From NCBI GenBank assembly GCA_049724395.1, contig JAUGWO010000065.1, positions 1-64,000 on the forward strand: a stretch of 64,000 nucleotides of DNA. Reading direction: 5' to 3'. The position numbers and the translations under genes were made by a program. Under the pieces are notes generated by a model that worked only from the letters and a program-made list of their open reading frames with translations, had not been told where the DNA came from and did not search any database. Below, piece by piece: positions 48,017 to 58,699 of this stretch (position 1 is its first letter; the number at the start of each line of letters is the position of its first letter). This stretch comes from Spongospora subterranea f. sp. subterranea (lineage: Eukaryota; Endomyxa: Phytomyxea; Phytomyxea; Plasmodiophorida).

Positions 48017-49146
48017 TTAAATTCCAGGAACTGCACAGAACTTCAAGAATATGTCAGATGAAGCAGCTTGTTCGATTCGCAAAAGCTTATTAAGGTAGTA
48101 TTCCAAAAGGACTCGCCGGTGTTCCACGAAAACCGGATCGGTATGGTCGTTAAATACACGTGATTTCTTTTCCGGTGGTGCAAATGGCAATTTATGAAGG
48201 GCTGTCAGATGGACCTCAAAAGCTGAATTTGAACAGCCGCATACAAAACTCACCGTACGGTGACGTAATAGCTAATTCTTGATGCAGGCTTCTCATCATG
48301 ACTATAAAATCAGTAAATCGTTTCAGGGAAACCCAATGAGAATGTGAATGGCGAGGTTTAGAGTCGGTGCTCGAGCTACAATGTATCTAAATACATCGGT
48401 AAACGAGATGGAATCAGCGAGAGGTCCCAGAGTGACAAACCTGATATAAAACGTGGTCGGACATGACTTTTGATTGGGGAATCTGGATTCTACGAATTTC
48501 TTGATGCTCAGGGAATTCATAGGGTGTATCATCGTCATTCCAGACTCTCGAAATTGATTCTGATCCGTCGATTTGGATGTCCCCAGAAACTTCTCCGTCT
48601 TTATCAGTACTAAAGTAGAAAATTAAAATCATTGAAATCACAACAAAGTTAGTGACCTCAAAAATGTGAGAAAGACAATGTTCTTCTTAACATCTTCGCA
48701 GTCAAGTGCGCGAAGCAAAAAGTTTTCGAGCAGTATTCGACGCTCCTCTAAAAATTGGGGAGACTGCCCTAAAAATCTACCCAAGTGTATCAGCTTAGAT
48801 CACGACTCGACTACGTACGTACTTTGGTCGCTTTGGAGGAAGAGGAGCAAAATCCACATGTGGCAAATTTAGGCTAAGTTGACGCTCGAACTCTTCGAAT
48901 TGGCTGAAACGTTTTGAAACAAAGTACCCTTTGGTAGAGCAGATTTTGACTCGGACCTAAACCAGGCTCAGGACTACAGGATTCAATCCGTTCAAAGTCG
49001 TGAAGCGGTGACTTCACAACTGTGCTGGCAACAGGCCGGACCTTGAAATACACTATTTTGCCGGAAAGATTTGTCTCAAACTTCGGTATGGACAGTTTGT
49101 CGATTGTTAGGGTGGCGAGACTAGGAGCTGGCGCCGCCCTGACCAT
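48017..49146 (-). CDS. protein with two tandem PX (phosphoinositide-binding) domains
   Basis: Start MVRAAPAPSLATLTIDKLSI. The first PX domain has KRFSQFEEFERQLSLNLPHV and the polyproline-type loop FAPLPPKRPK, then after an intron PQFLEERRILLENFLLRALD and FLTFLRSLT. A short linker contains EVSGDIQIDGSESISRVWND. The second PX domain starts near IRRIQIPQSKVMSDHVLYQ, continues RFTDFIVMMRSLHQEL and KLPFAPPEKKSRVF, and ends VFVEHRRVLLEYYLNKLLRI and SSDIFLKFCAVPGI. PX domains bind PI3P on endosomes. No BAR domain follows. Confidence 0.75.
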
Positions 49147-49494
49147 GGTTGGCCAACGTGATCGCTAGGTTGCGACGAATCACTAGGGCTTAATCGTCTA
49201 ATGAGCAATTGGCTCTAATATCCTCTTTAACTTTAGAGGTACGTACCTATTTGCGTGTCCCATGCGATAGAAACGAAACAGCGTCTGTCGCTTGACACAG
49301 TCGAGAGCTCCACTTCGAGAGGTTCGACGTGACTTGTCCGTCAGTGCCGTGGCCCGTGTGGTGCACTACGTTACCAGGTGGTATCGGAGACTTGAGCTCA
49401 ACCGCGATTGATCCCATCGATATCAGTTTGAGATGAACATGTGTTGTTGTTTTTTATAAGAACATGAATCGCGGGCTGAGGGGGCTTCGTGATT

Positions 49495-50181
49495 CTAGAC
49501 AGGGCCCGCCAGTTGCGTATCTTGCTGACCTTCCAGCCCAACGTCCCGATCGTCGACGACGTCAACCGTAGAATCAGACTTGTGATTTGAAGACGACGTT
49601 TTGACTGATTTGACCGCGACGTTGTCTGTACCTGAAACTTTATGATCAAACGAACCGGCTACTGGAGCCGGTCCAAATGGACGGTCTAGCCCTAAATCCG
49701 ATACTTGAGTGGTATAGTCATTAGAGTATCCACGATTTAGCTGCGATTCGACGCCTCTCATTGACTTGTCTGACCGGGCATGCTCTTTTGCTACTGTGCT
49801 GCCTGAATTCGCTGCATTCTGATACGAGATGCTCTTCTGTCCGGCATTATCTAACCCGCCCAACCGTGCCGCTGAACTTGCCCCGAGCATGGAACCACCC
49901 TTAGCATAACCCTTATGTAGTATATTGTTGGATATCAAATGATCATCAGCGCGATCGTTTTGATGGAAACCTTGCCTAGTTGTATCTGACTTCATCCCTT
50001 CTGTCATGAGAAGTGCCCGCCCTGCACGCGTTGGATCAACTTGCCCGATCATTGGAAATATCGAAACTCCAGATGGTGCTACATTGCTACGCAGGTGGCC
50101 TGCGGGGGATACATAGCTGTACGAGTTTGATATTGCATCAATCGCGACAGCGGCGATGAAAAGACAACGAAGAAAGAACAT
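49495..50181 (-). CDS. secreted, Ser/Asp/Asn-rich protein of unknown function
   Basis: Start MFFLRCLFIAAVAIDAISNS is a clear signal peptide with probable cleavage after SNSYS; an upstream in-frame Met at 50232 would bury it, so I prefer 50181. The mature part of about 205 residues is hydrophilic, low-complexity and cysteine-free (for example KEHARSDKSMRGVESQLNRG), ending EGQQDTQLAGPV. No domain recognised. Intronless. A secreted, disordered protein. Confidence 0.6.
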   Translation of the reverse strand: MFFLRCLFIAAVAIDAISNSYSYVSPAGHLRSNVAPSGVSIFPMIGQVDPTRAGRALLMTEGMKSDTTRQGFHQNDRADDHLISNNILHKGYAKGGSMLGASSAARLGGLDNAGQKSISYQNAANSGSTVAKEHARSDKSMRGVESQLNRGYSNDYTTQVSDLGLDRPFGPAPVAGSFDHKVSGTDNVAVKSVKTSSSNHKSDSTVDVVDDRDVGLEGQQDTQLAGPV

Positions 50182-50407
50182 GATTGTGTTTTCTGAGTCG
50201 AAAATCGGTCCTAATAACAACATTGACTGCAACGGCCGAACTGACGAGTATAAAAGTGACTATTTATGGTAAAACGCATCTTCTTCAACATCTGTCAATT
50301 CGGATGCATTTTCATTGGCATAAATGCGACTTTGTGGTCGCGGCACCGCTTTAAATTTAACCACTTGTGGCTTCAAAGTTCTGGACAAAATAAGTAAAGC
50401 GAGGCAA

Positions 50408-52340
50408 TCAAGACACAATCGTCACGTACCTGAGTGAATCCCCGTCAAACCTTAAAAACGCTGCTTCGTTGCCTCTCGACATGGGCCCCATGGGATAATC
50501 AGGTGCTGAAAATATCGATATACACAGAGGAACGTCAGTGTCTGGATAGGTCTGATCGACGCTGAACCCATCCATCATTCCTGTAAAAGTGTTTGACAGC
50601 AAACATGATGCCAATTATTGTTCACTACCATTGACCATGTAAGGACGCTTTTCTCTAGCATCGGGACCCTCGTGTGACCGGATCAGCAATGACAGTCCAT
50701 GCATTTGCAAAAATTCTTCAGTCACATCGGGTCCAAACAATCTGAGAATCGTTAATTCCCATTCGAATGAACTGAAAACCGTAGTACATTGCTAAGCCCC
50801 GCTGAACGTTATCAGAAATGCCTGGCTTCACTTGCGGATCTGACCACATCGCGTCTAGAATTATTTCCACTAAAAACGTTTGAGTTAATAGAAGAAGCAA
50901 ATATTCAACTATAGCTGTCCACTTTGAGGATCTTTCACATGCCGCCTGGCGTTTTGAAGCATTTTGATTGTCCCGACGGAGCCATCGACGCTGCGATAAA
51001 GTCCACCATGAACAACAAATATGCCGAGTCCCGACCCGACTTTCAAACAGTCTTCTTGGCCAGCTATGAACGCATCAACTGCTCTGGATTTTTGATGTGG
51101 GATTTAAATCTACCATTAAGTAATGGCGTCGGATCACTGCCATAAGGCAATATCACAGCTGCCAGCGGGATCCTTGCAAACGCCGCGTTAAATTTCAAGT
51201 ATGTAGTTTTGGAATATTTATGCTTACACTCGTCCATAAAGCCTGATACTTGCTCTGAATAGCAGACGCATTGATGAGCATTGCAATATTACCATAAATC
51301 CGTGTACAATACAACGTCTCATGATTTCCTCTGGATAGGAACATAGAATCCGGATACTGTCGAGAAAATCCATGAGAAATTCTGACAATGCAATACTGAA
51401 TATCGTCAGCACCAATATTTTGAAAGCAAACAAAGTAATTGCAAGCTCGAGGCCCCAGCTGCCCCTGTCAACGAAATCTCCATTGAATACTATTGCAATT
51501 TCAAATAAATTGCTTAGCTGGGATATTGGTTTGGGGATTTCTTACAATACTGCAACAGATGATTATCAAATTAAAAAATAAACCGTTTACAGCTCTTACC
51601 CAGTTCTTTGCGGAAGGATAGCCATTGGTTTGGAAAACATGGAGAACATCGTACAACTGCCCTTTGAAAACAAACATTACCAAACAGAATGCACTTCTTA
51701 AAGTACGTGGTACCATGAGTATCTCCCAGGACTGATAAACGAACATCATCTCCTGGAATAATTGGATATCTGCATGATTTAGTAAGAAACGGCTGCAACT
51801 CTGTTCTTGTTCAATTACACGTTTGGCTGGTTTTGGAATACTGTAGGCAAATTAGCTACAAAGAACATATATAGATACATGAGACTAACCTAGTTCAACT
51901 TGGCGCAATAGTCGAGTCAGACTAGTAAATGTCAACACTTTTCTTAATGTAGCCGGGTCGCGACCAGAATTAGAGAGCACATTCACGAGCTCCAACACTA
52001 ACTAACAAATCCTTCAAACAAAGTTATAGCAAAAACTGTTGAACCATAATCGCCAACATCGGCAGTAACGTCTTTCGCGTCCTTTGGCCAAATCAGCTTT
52101 GCTTCCTCCTGAACCAACAGTGATGACGCAGCCGATAGCTGTTTAGATCTCCAGGGATTATCAGATGGAGTAACCGTCGATTCCCTCGATATCTTCGCCC
52201 CATCTGGTTTCGAAACGGCCGTTAATACGACCGTGAGAATTTCTTCTGGCTGTACCTTCAATTGGTGCAGATGCGTGTCGCCCCAGCACTTCCTTGCGAG
52301 CCTCCGGCGGCAGCAGGGATTTGGCCCTGGTTAATCGCAT
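50408..52340 (-). CDS. PPP-family Ser/Thr protein phosphatase (PP5/UIS2-like)
   Basis: Metal-dependent phosphatase with all PPP motifs spread over many short exons: LSVLGDTHG then QLYDVLHVFQTNG (GDxHG, about 51735-51635), YLFNGDFVDRGSWGLELAIT (GDxxDRG, about 51500-51440) and PDSMFLSRGNHETLYCTRIY (GNHE, about 51365-51320). HGGLYRSVDGSVGTIKMLQN follows (about 51010-50950), then AMWSDPQVKPGISDNVQRGL, EEFLQMHGLSLLIRSHEGPD and the end CISIFSAPDYPMGPMSRGNE. FSAPDYP instead of FSAPNYC resembles PPEF/UIS2-type branches. No TPR is visible upstream, and the N-terminal 100 residues are poorly resolved. Start MRLTRAKSLLPPEARKEVLG is tentative. Confidence 0.85.
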
Positions 52341-52349
52341 CGCGAGGTT

Positions 52350-52640
52350 GCCGACTTTACTCTATGAGTGAATGACATGATGTGATGGGTCGAGAGAGAG
52401 ACAGAAGGCTGCTCCCATCATCGACTACACACCTGAACCGTTCATATCCCCATCACGTTTTACCTCGCTCTGCAACATCGCCGGTCTTTTGGTACAACGC
52501 CCTGTCGGAATACGGCGCTCTACTTATGGGCGCTTTGTTTATTGCAGCAGACGTCCTGCGTTCCGTCTTCTAAAATGAATAAATGATCAACTTCGTGTTA
52601 GTGATGTCAAAATCCTCTACATTCTCATTCCAGTGAGAGA
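52350..52640. other. intergenic, nothing supported
   Basis: Short plus frame starting at 52382 without domain signal. It lies between the phosphatase start and a retroelement fossil. Confidence 0.5.
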
Positions 52641-52649
52641 TCCAGCTTT

Positions 52650-53036
52650 CCTAGCGTGTCGCACGTTGCTCATGTTGGTTTTGTCGAAGCCCGCACCTAT
52701 ACTGTATTTGGACTTTGCGGTGCATGTTCTCGAACTTAGATCTTATAGCAGAGACGTAAGTTTCAAGGTGTTCCTGGGAAAGCTTCACATCCAGAATCCG
52801 GTGTTGCTGCGGTGACCAAACAACGTCCAAATGGTGATGATGTCTCAGATCCATGGAATAGTGTAATCGGAGCAAACTTAAAAGTGGCGATATGGTATTA
52901 TTGAGAACCAACGGAATCAACGAAGGCCAGTGTTTAATAGGTAATCGGAACTCTGAGCATAAAGAACGCAGTGCTGAAAATTTTTTAGCATTTGCCTTGT
53001 CGACACCTGCATGCGTCCAAGGATGAACTTTTACAC
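52650..53036 (-). mobile_element. Ty3/gypsy LTR retrotransposon fossil (integrase part)
   Basis: Integrase C-terminal-type residues such as [19 protein letters not shown] are read on the minus strand, followed by [13 protein letters not shown] and a short region beyond the integrase core. A second piece of the same kind lies inverted at 53370-53580. Fragmentary and broken. Confidence 0.65.
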
Positions 53037-53235
53037 GGATACACTATTGGAATGGCGTTTTAATAGAGTAGATGGGGCGTCGACAATCAAGGCTTTATGG
53101 AGCTGATACGTATGTTTATTCTTCAGTGGAGCGTGTATTGAACTGGGATAGATCTGGTTCGCTTCGCACAGTGTTGGTATCCGCGCTTGCCACAGCCTTG
53201 ACGCGCCGGTCAAACTCAGTACCTTCGGGAAACAG

Positions 53236-53358
53236 AGCCCATTGGTTCCAGTGCATAGTCATGTCTTTCAGAAAAGAGCTCATTGGTTCCAGTGCATAGT
53301 CATGTCTTTCAGAAAAGAGCTCATTGGTTCCAGTGCATAGTCATGTCTTTCAGAAAAA
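53236..53358. repeat. 41-bp tandem repeat, three copies
   Basis: Units containing CATTGGTTCCAGTGCATAGT start at 53240, 53281 and 53322 and are nearly identical. They sit between the two inverted gypsy fragments. Confidence 0.95.
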
Positions 53359-53369
53359 ATCTGTACGAA

Positions 53370-53580
53370 ATCTATATTGGTGATTATCCGTGTAAAAGTT
53401 CATCCTTGGACGCATGCAGGTGTCGACAAGGCAAATGCTAAAATTTTTTCAGCACTGCGTTCTTTATGCTCAGAATTCCGATTGCCTATTAAACACTGGC
53501 CTTCGTTGATTCATTGTTCTAGAACATATAACGCGCGCCGTGCGGCTAACGGGACTTTCCCGCATTCCACAATTTGATCA
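53370..53580 (+). mobile_element. Ty3/gypsy LTR retrotransposon fossil (integrase part), inverted relative to its neighbour
   Basis: About 127 bp here (53390-53520) is a near-identical reverse complement of 52911-53036, differing at only a few bases. It covers the integrase block. Broken fragment. Confidence 0.65.
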
Positions 53581-53593
53581 GACTTGGTAGCAA

Positions 53594-54011
53594 GATCTTG
53601 TATAATCACATCCCGAGATCTTGTATAATCACATCCCGAGATCTTGTATAATCACATCCCGAGATCTTGTATAATCACATCCCGAGATCTTGTATAATCA
53701 CATCCCGAGATCTTGTATAATCACATCCCGAGATCTTGTATAATCACATCCCGAGATCTTGTATAATCACATCCCGAGATCTTGTATAATCACATCCCGA
53801 GATCTTGTATAATCACATCCCGAGATCTTTTATAATCACATCCCGAGATCTTGTATAATCACATCCCGAGATCTTGTATAATCACATCCCGAGATCTTGT
53901 ATAATCACATCCCGAGATCTTGTATAATCACATCCCGAGATCTTTTATAATCACATCCCGAGATCTTGTATAATCACATCCCGAGATCTTGTATAATCAC
54001 ATCCCGAGATC
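53594..54011. repeat. 23-bp minisatellite, about 18 copies
   Basis: Head-to-tail units starting GATCTTGTATAATCACAT with almost no variation; two units have TTTT in place of TTGT. Each unit contains a TATAAT-like core. The array ends in GATCAAGTATTTC. The near-identity of units suggests recent expansion. Confidence 0.97.
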
Positions 54012-54199
54012 AAGTATTTCACAGTTGAGGTTGAGACGAGGCAACCGTTGATAAACTGTTTAGGTCACGAGGCATGAGTATTGGACTCGTGCAATTCCAT
54101 CAGACATTATGACAATAATACGTGCTACATCACGTCTGTGTTGAAATGTGTATATGCTTGTTTCAAGGCTTGCCCTGTACGGAGATTGATCGTTAAATT

Positions 54200-54915
54200 T
54201 GTGCAATTCTAACTCTCAACTCTATGTCACTCAGATGAATGCAATGCTGTTTTCTGGCTGCTATGAACCGTTTCTGAAGATGGTTGGTCATTTTCAGATC
54301 AGGTCCGAGTCTTCGTCAGATACGAACATTACTGGACTGCTCAAATCCGGTCTCAGTCAAGTTGTCGAGTTCGTGGTCCAAGACCGCAAACTTTTCCATT
54401 CAGGCCAGTTTGGTAATCCTGCCACCTTTTTGCAAGTGGATTATTACTCAAATTTCTGTACCTTCCTTCATGTAATATTGTCAACTGATTACTAACGCTT
54501 CGAATTGCGCCTGATTGTTTTTTTTTTTCAGCGATCTCTCTTCTGTGACGCTGGACATGAAAATAGTTACTCTGAAAGGAGTTTGCCTGTTATTGTATGT
54601 TGATTGGGAAGAGTCTTGTATTGGCGATTATTGATGAAATTGAAATCTTCAGGAGATTTCTGCGTTGGTGGCTGCGCAACCAGGTGACAATCTTCCCGAT
54701 ATTTTGAATCGGTGGTCAACAACCGGCATTGACGACTGGATGCCGAGGGGCTGCAATTGCTGCCACCCGAAAGTAATTCACTGCAGAACTAAAGTGAAGT
54801 TATCGAACAAGGTGCTAATCATTGAACTAGGTATGGATATTGTGAGTGAACAGCTCCGATGTCCTGAAACTATGAGTGTGGATGGTCGTGACTGGCAGTT
54901 GATGGGCCTAGGCCT
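54200..54915 (+). pseudogene. remnant with ubiquitin-protease-like (USP-fold) signature, cut by a hAT element
   Basis: Plus-strand pieces include SGLSQVVEFVVQDRKLFHSG (about 54350-54405), NRWSTTGIDDWMPRGCNCCH, then CRTKVKLSNKVLIIELGMDI and PETMSVDGRDWQLMGLGLG (to about 54915). The pattern of a paired-Cys zinc knuckle followed by a hydrophobic VLIIEL strand resembles USP-fold proteases of transposon or host origin. The reading is interrupted at the hAT terminus and no continuation was found to the right of the hAT element. Whether it was a host gene or a transposon passenger is unclear. Confidence 0.4.
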
Positions 54916-57540
54916 CGGCAAGGTACGGTACGATACCTTTAGTACCCGGTATTTGAAAGTCCGTACCCCGTACTTTTTAAAGATAGGGTACGAGGTACGG
55001 GTACAGGGTACGGTACGGTACAGGGTACGGTACGGTACAGGCTCTGTACCGTACCCGTTATACCCGTACCTTTTCGGTTGTTAGGGGAAGGTACATTGTA
55101 GGGACTGCGTACCATACCCGTAACCCGTTATATGGAGCTGTCCCCTGTCCGTTACGGTCTTACGGAATAATTATTCTCGGAAGCTGACATGACATGCCCG
55201 TCAGTCCGTGATCCTGAATCACCGCGTCATTTGAGGTCTCGAGTGAAAATAGACCAGTTCGCCACGTAATGGAAGACCTCGAGTTTGAAGACCTGTCTGA
55301 GGAACCACTACTTACGACGGCTGGATCCCGAAAAAGGCACAAAGTCAGTTACGTCTGGGCTCACGTTAGGCAATATGACGCTGATCGTGACCGAAATTCA
55401 AATGCTGGCAAGTCCCAGTGCCGCTTCTGCTTGCATTGGTTTTCTGCGTCGATAAACGCGTCAGAATGGAAGCGTCATCTGCTGAATCATGGGATCAAGG
55501 ATCCTGCGTCGCAGTCGGACTCGAGCCACAACTCCTCTGGGTTGCGCCTATCCAAGCAGACCTTGCTCCCGTCGCCACCCAACCCGAAAGAAACTGCATT
55601 TTTGCATAACTCTGTGGTTGATTACGTCGTGACGTCTCTCTCGCCTCATAATGTGGTAGAATGTACCGCCTTTAAGAAGTTGATTTCGACGTTTCGCCCT
55701 GGCTATATTTTGCAATCAGCCAGGACGATTGGCAGACGCGTTTTGGAACTATACGTTATCACACTTCCCTTGATCGCTGCATTCTTACAAGACCTTCCTT
55801 TCAAATTTTCGTTATCGTTCGATGGCTGGACCAACGCCCATATGAAGGTAGTTTTTGTAAATATTGTCAATGTCCCAGATGTTTAGGTTGGGGTTTCTAC
55901 AGGGTTTTTACATCGTAACCATTCACTTCGTGGATCCAGCTATAGGAAAGCTTCGCTGCATGCTCCTCAACGTGTTTAGGCCGGACCCTGGCGATGGAGT
56001 TGGAAAACGGTTATCAATCATGCTGTTTGATTTTCTGTCCTCTTTGGGAGACAATGTTTTGCAGAAGGTCCGTGCCATTGTTACTGACAACGGTTCGGAC
56101 GCAATTGCTGCCGGAAATTATTTTGTCAACCTTTGCAAGGAACGATGCTCAGAGGACCCCAATTTCCAGCCTTGCTGGTTAATTCGCTGCGTCGATCACA
56201 GTATCCAGCTTGCTGTAAATGAGGCGCTTCGCTTCATCAATCAAATTAATGATAAGCTGCGGTGTATTCTTCCAGCGATTCGACATAGCAAGACGCGACG
56301 CGAGGCGTTTCGCAAAGAAGCTGCGTCAAGAAACCAAACATCGTTGGAACCTCCGTGCTTGGATTCGAAAACACGATGGGGATCGACCCACGAGATGTCG
56401 AGTCAGAGCTATGACAAGCGCAAGATAATTGACCACTGCGTCGAAGCCTTCGATGATTTACAAGATTATGCTATTTCAACGGAGGAGTGGCGGCGCATTG
56501 GACACGTCGCTAAATTTCTCAAACCCATTCGAGAAATTATGGAAGGCTTATCCGCAGAAACGAGTAGCACCATCTCCATGGTGCAAGATCAAATTGATTT
56601 TATATTCAACCATTGCGAGCAAGCAATTATCTCCAGTTTTGAGCCTGAGCTGATCAAACTTGCCGCACAGAGTATGGTGAACAAATTAGGTACCTACCGC
56701 AGCAAGCTGACTGGTGTTCACACCAAAATCGCTGAGTATTTGGATCCAAGGTTAGAGAAGCCTTATGATCCCGACGAAAGGAACGAATTGAAATCATTCA
56801 TTCGTCAGTAAGTCAATCTGACATGTGTTCATGTGCAACGAGCCGATTTATTACTTCACAGGATTCTGATCACCCAATATGGATTCCAATTGTCCCAAGA
56901 TGGTGTGGTTCTTGCAAATGCTTGCCCGGTCGAAGCTTCCGGGAGTGCTTTGCTGCTTCGTCGTCGTCGACTGACTCAAACACTTCCGATGCAAGACGAA
57001 GTGGACAAGTTTCTTAATGTATACGAAAATGAGGATGTTGATCTCATATCCTACTGGATTTGCCATGCAAAAGCTTACCCTTATTTGTTTCTCCTGGCAA
57101 TGGGTGTTCTTGCCATACCATCGTCATCTACCGCTGTGGAAAGAGCTAATTCTGAGGCAGGGCGAGAGTATTCAGATTACAGAATGTCACTGTCACCAAA
57201 CATGTTTACAGCATCCATGTGTGTCCGATCATGGATGAACAACGGATTGGAGCCTCCCAAAGACCGACATTCAGCCGCTAAAGCACTGTCCTCAGACTTC
57301 AGTGACCGGCTCTTAGATCTTCAAGTTCAAGAAGATGTCCAAGAAATCGTGATAGAAGGTCACGTGCTACCTGCAGGTCTGTTGAAAGGTACAGGTACGG
57401 GTACAGCCATGAAGTGTATCGTACCCGGTACCGTACCCGGTACGATTTAAATAGCCTAAATGGTACCGGTATAGGTATTGGATGGGGTAAAATACCGTAC
57501 CCAATACCTCGTACCATATCTTGCCGAGGCCTACCTGCAG
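54910..57540 (+). mobile_element. hAT DNA transposon, nearly complete
   Basis: Short inverted termini: left TAGGCCTCGGCAAG at about 54909-54922, right the complement at about 57521-57534. Inside both ends are dense GGTACGGTAC-type subterminal repeats in both orientations (54923-55160 and 57385-57515), typical transposase-binding regions of hAT elements. No matching 8-bp target duplication is visible. The right end carries an inverted duplicate of the transposase 3' end, so the right boundary is rearranged. Confidence 0.75.
55269..57450 (+). CDS. hAT-family transposase with BED-type zinc finger
   Basis: Exons 55269-55847, 55903-56807 and 56862-57450 (introns 55 and 54 bp) join to 690 residues without stops. 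N-terminal BED-like finger: VWAHVRQYD, then CRFCLHWFSA and WKRHLLNHG (C-x-x-C ... H-x-x-x-x-H). RNase-H-fold catalytic residues are visible: first Asp in SLSFDGWTNAH, second in RAIVTDNGSDA, and Glu in PSSSTAVERANSEAG. The insertion domain has LDSKTRWGST. The C-terminal dimerisation domain has YWICHAKAYPYLFLLAMGVL. The last 20 or so residues (GTGTGTAMKCIV) are read through the subterminal repeats. All key residues are present, so it may have moved recently. Confidence 0.92.
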
Positions 57541-57617
57541 GTAGCACGTGACCTTCTTCTATCACGATTTCTTGGACATCTTCTTGAACTTGAAGATCTA
57601 AGAGCCGGACCTGTCAG
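57306..57617. repeat. inverted duplication of the hAT transposase 3' end
   Basis: Bases 57306-57395 (GGCTCTTAGATCTTCAAGTT ... CTACCTGCAGG) return as a near-perfect reverse complement at 57530-57617, around a core of about 135 bp holding GGTACCGG-type subterminal repeats and the right terminus. Confidence 0.85.
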
Positions 57618-57855
57618 ACGGGGGAAAGAATGTTGGCCACATCAGATTAGGCAAGGAAGGAGAACGGGTGACGCAAGACATGCAGTTCGCCAGTGATTCT
57701 GGAATTATTGTTCAGAAAGGAATTCGCCGAATTCTTACCGAAAGGTGTGTATGGTCTAGCACTGGGATAAGCCCGAAGGAAAGCGCGCTTGCTGCTTTCT
57801 TCTCAACTTGACTTCACAATGCAACAACAGTGGTCAGAAGAGACTGTATCATGCG

Positions 57856-58145
57856 GAAAAGGTTTAATTATCTTCTATCTTTCATCCCGAGTTCAATTGG
57901 ATTGAAATGTTTTGGGGTGCAACTAAGCGATACACGCGCAAACACCTCACCTATTCCTTGCCCGGAAGTCCTTTTGTTATATGGATGCTTACCGAGAGAA
58001 AAACACCAATCGGAACGATCTTCTCCAAGTCCTTGAAGGAATAGGTGTAGTGTTTGCGCGTGTATCGCTTAGTTGCCCCCCAAAACCTTTCGATCCAGTT
58101 AAACTCGGGATGAAACTTCGGATAGAAGATAATTAAACCTTTTTC
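57856..58145. repeat. foldback of a DDE transposase C-terminus
   Basis: Left arm 57856-57960 and right arm 58030-58145 are reverse complements with a few differences. The left arm, read in plus frame, gives [20 protein letters not shown], the E-W-x-F-W-G ... K-R-Y block that carries the catalytic Glu in the same DDE family as the remnant at 7.3-8.9 kb. The minus reading of the right arm gives the same block, decayed. The fragment is non-functional. Confidence 0.7.
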
Positions 58146-58320
58146 GCTTGATATTCTCCCTAAACCTATAATCGACAGTGATATAACTGATCCACCTGGA
58201 TTTAGCCCTGCTCCATAGCCAAAAGCTACCTAGGTGGAGATATTGTGTACTGGGTTCAAGTCCCAGTACTGTACAATCATGGTGTGTGCTGAGAAACTGC
58301 TGGCAAAGATCTCGCCACTG

Positions 58321-58527
58321 ATCGGGAGCAATGACTTTATCCACTGGAAACGACGGAAAGTAAATAGTTCCAAGCCTTGTTTGTCGTCTTCTTTTCAAGT
58401 GCCCCATCTATGTAGCCGGATCCAACACTGACAAGCTACATAAATGGAACACTTGAAAAGGAGACGACAAGCAAGGCTTGGACTATTTACTTTCCGTCGT
58501 TTCCAGTGGATAAAGTCATTGCTCCCG
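58321..58527. repeat. second foldback, arms of about 90 bp
   Basis: Left arm 58321-58415 and right arm 58436-58527 pair (GACTTTATCCACTGGAAACG versus its complement) across a spacer of about 20 bp. Both arms can be read as TIYFPSFPVDKVIAPxQW, so a short coding piece was duplicated in inverted orientation. Confidence 0.85.
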
Positions 58528-58699
58528 TTCAGTGGCGGGATATTTGCTTGGATTTCAGTCGTCGGCACGATATCCGATTAAAAGCGTCCGAAATGATATC
58601 CGAGCTTTTTGGAAAAAGGCTCGGCAACGAATCTATCATCGATTTTTATTGACAGAAAGAAGCAGCTGTATCTAAACCTGAATATGTCTTCGACTATCC

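Noticed and set aside
53594-54011. Regular repeat array resembling CRISPR
   Set aside because: Units are head-to-tail with no unique spacers, and the genome is eukaryotic; it is a minisatellite.
54900-57550. 8-bp target-site duplication for the hAT element
   Set aside because: Bases outside the two termini do not match; the right end is rearranged by an inverted duplication.
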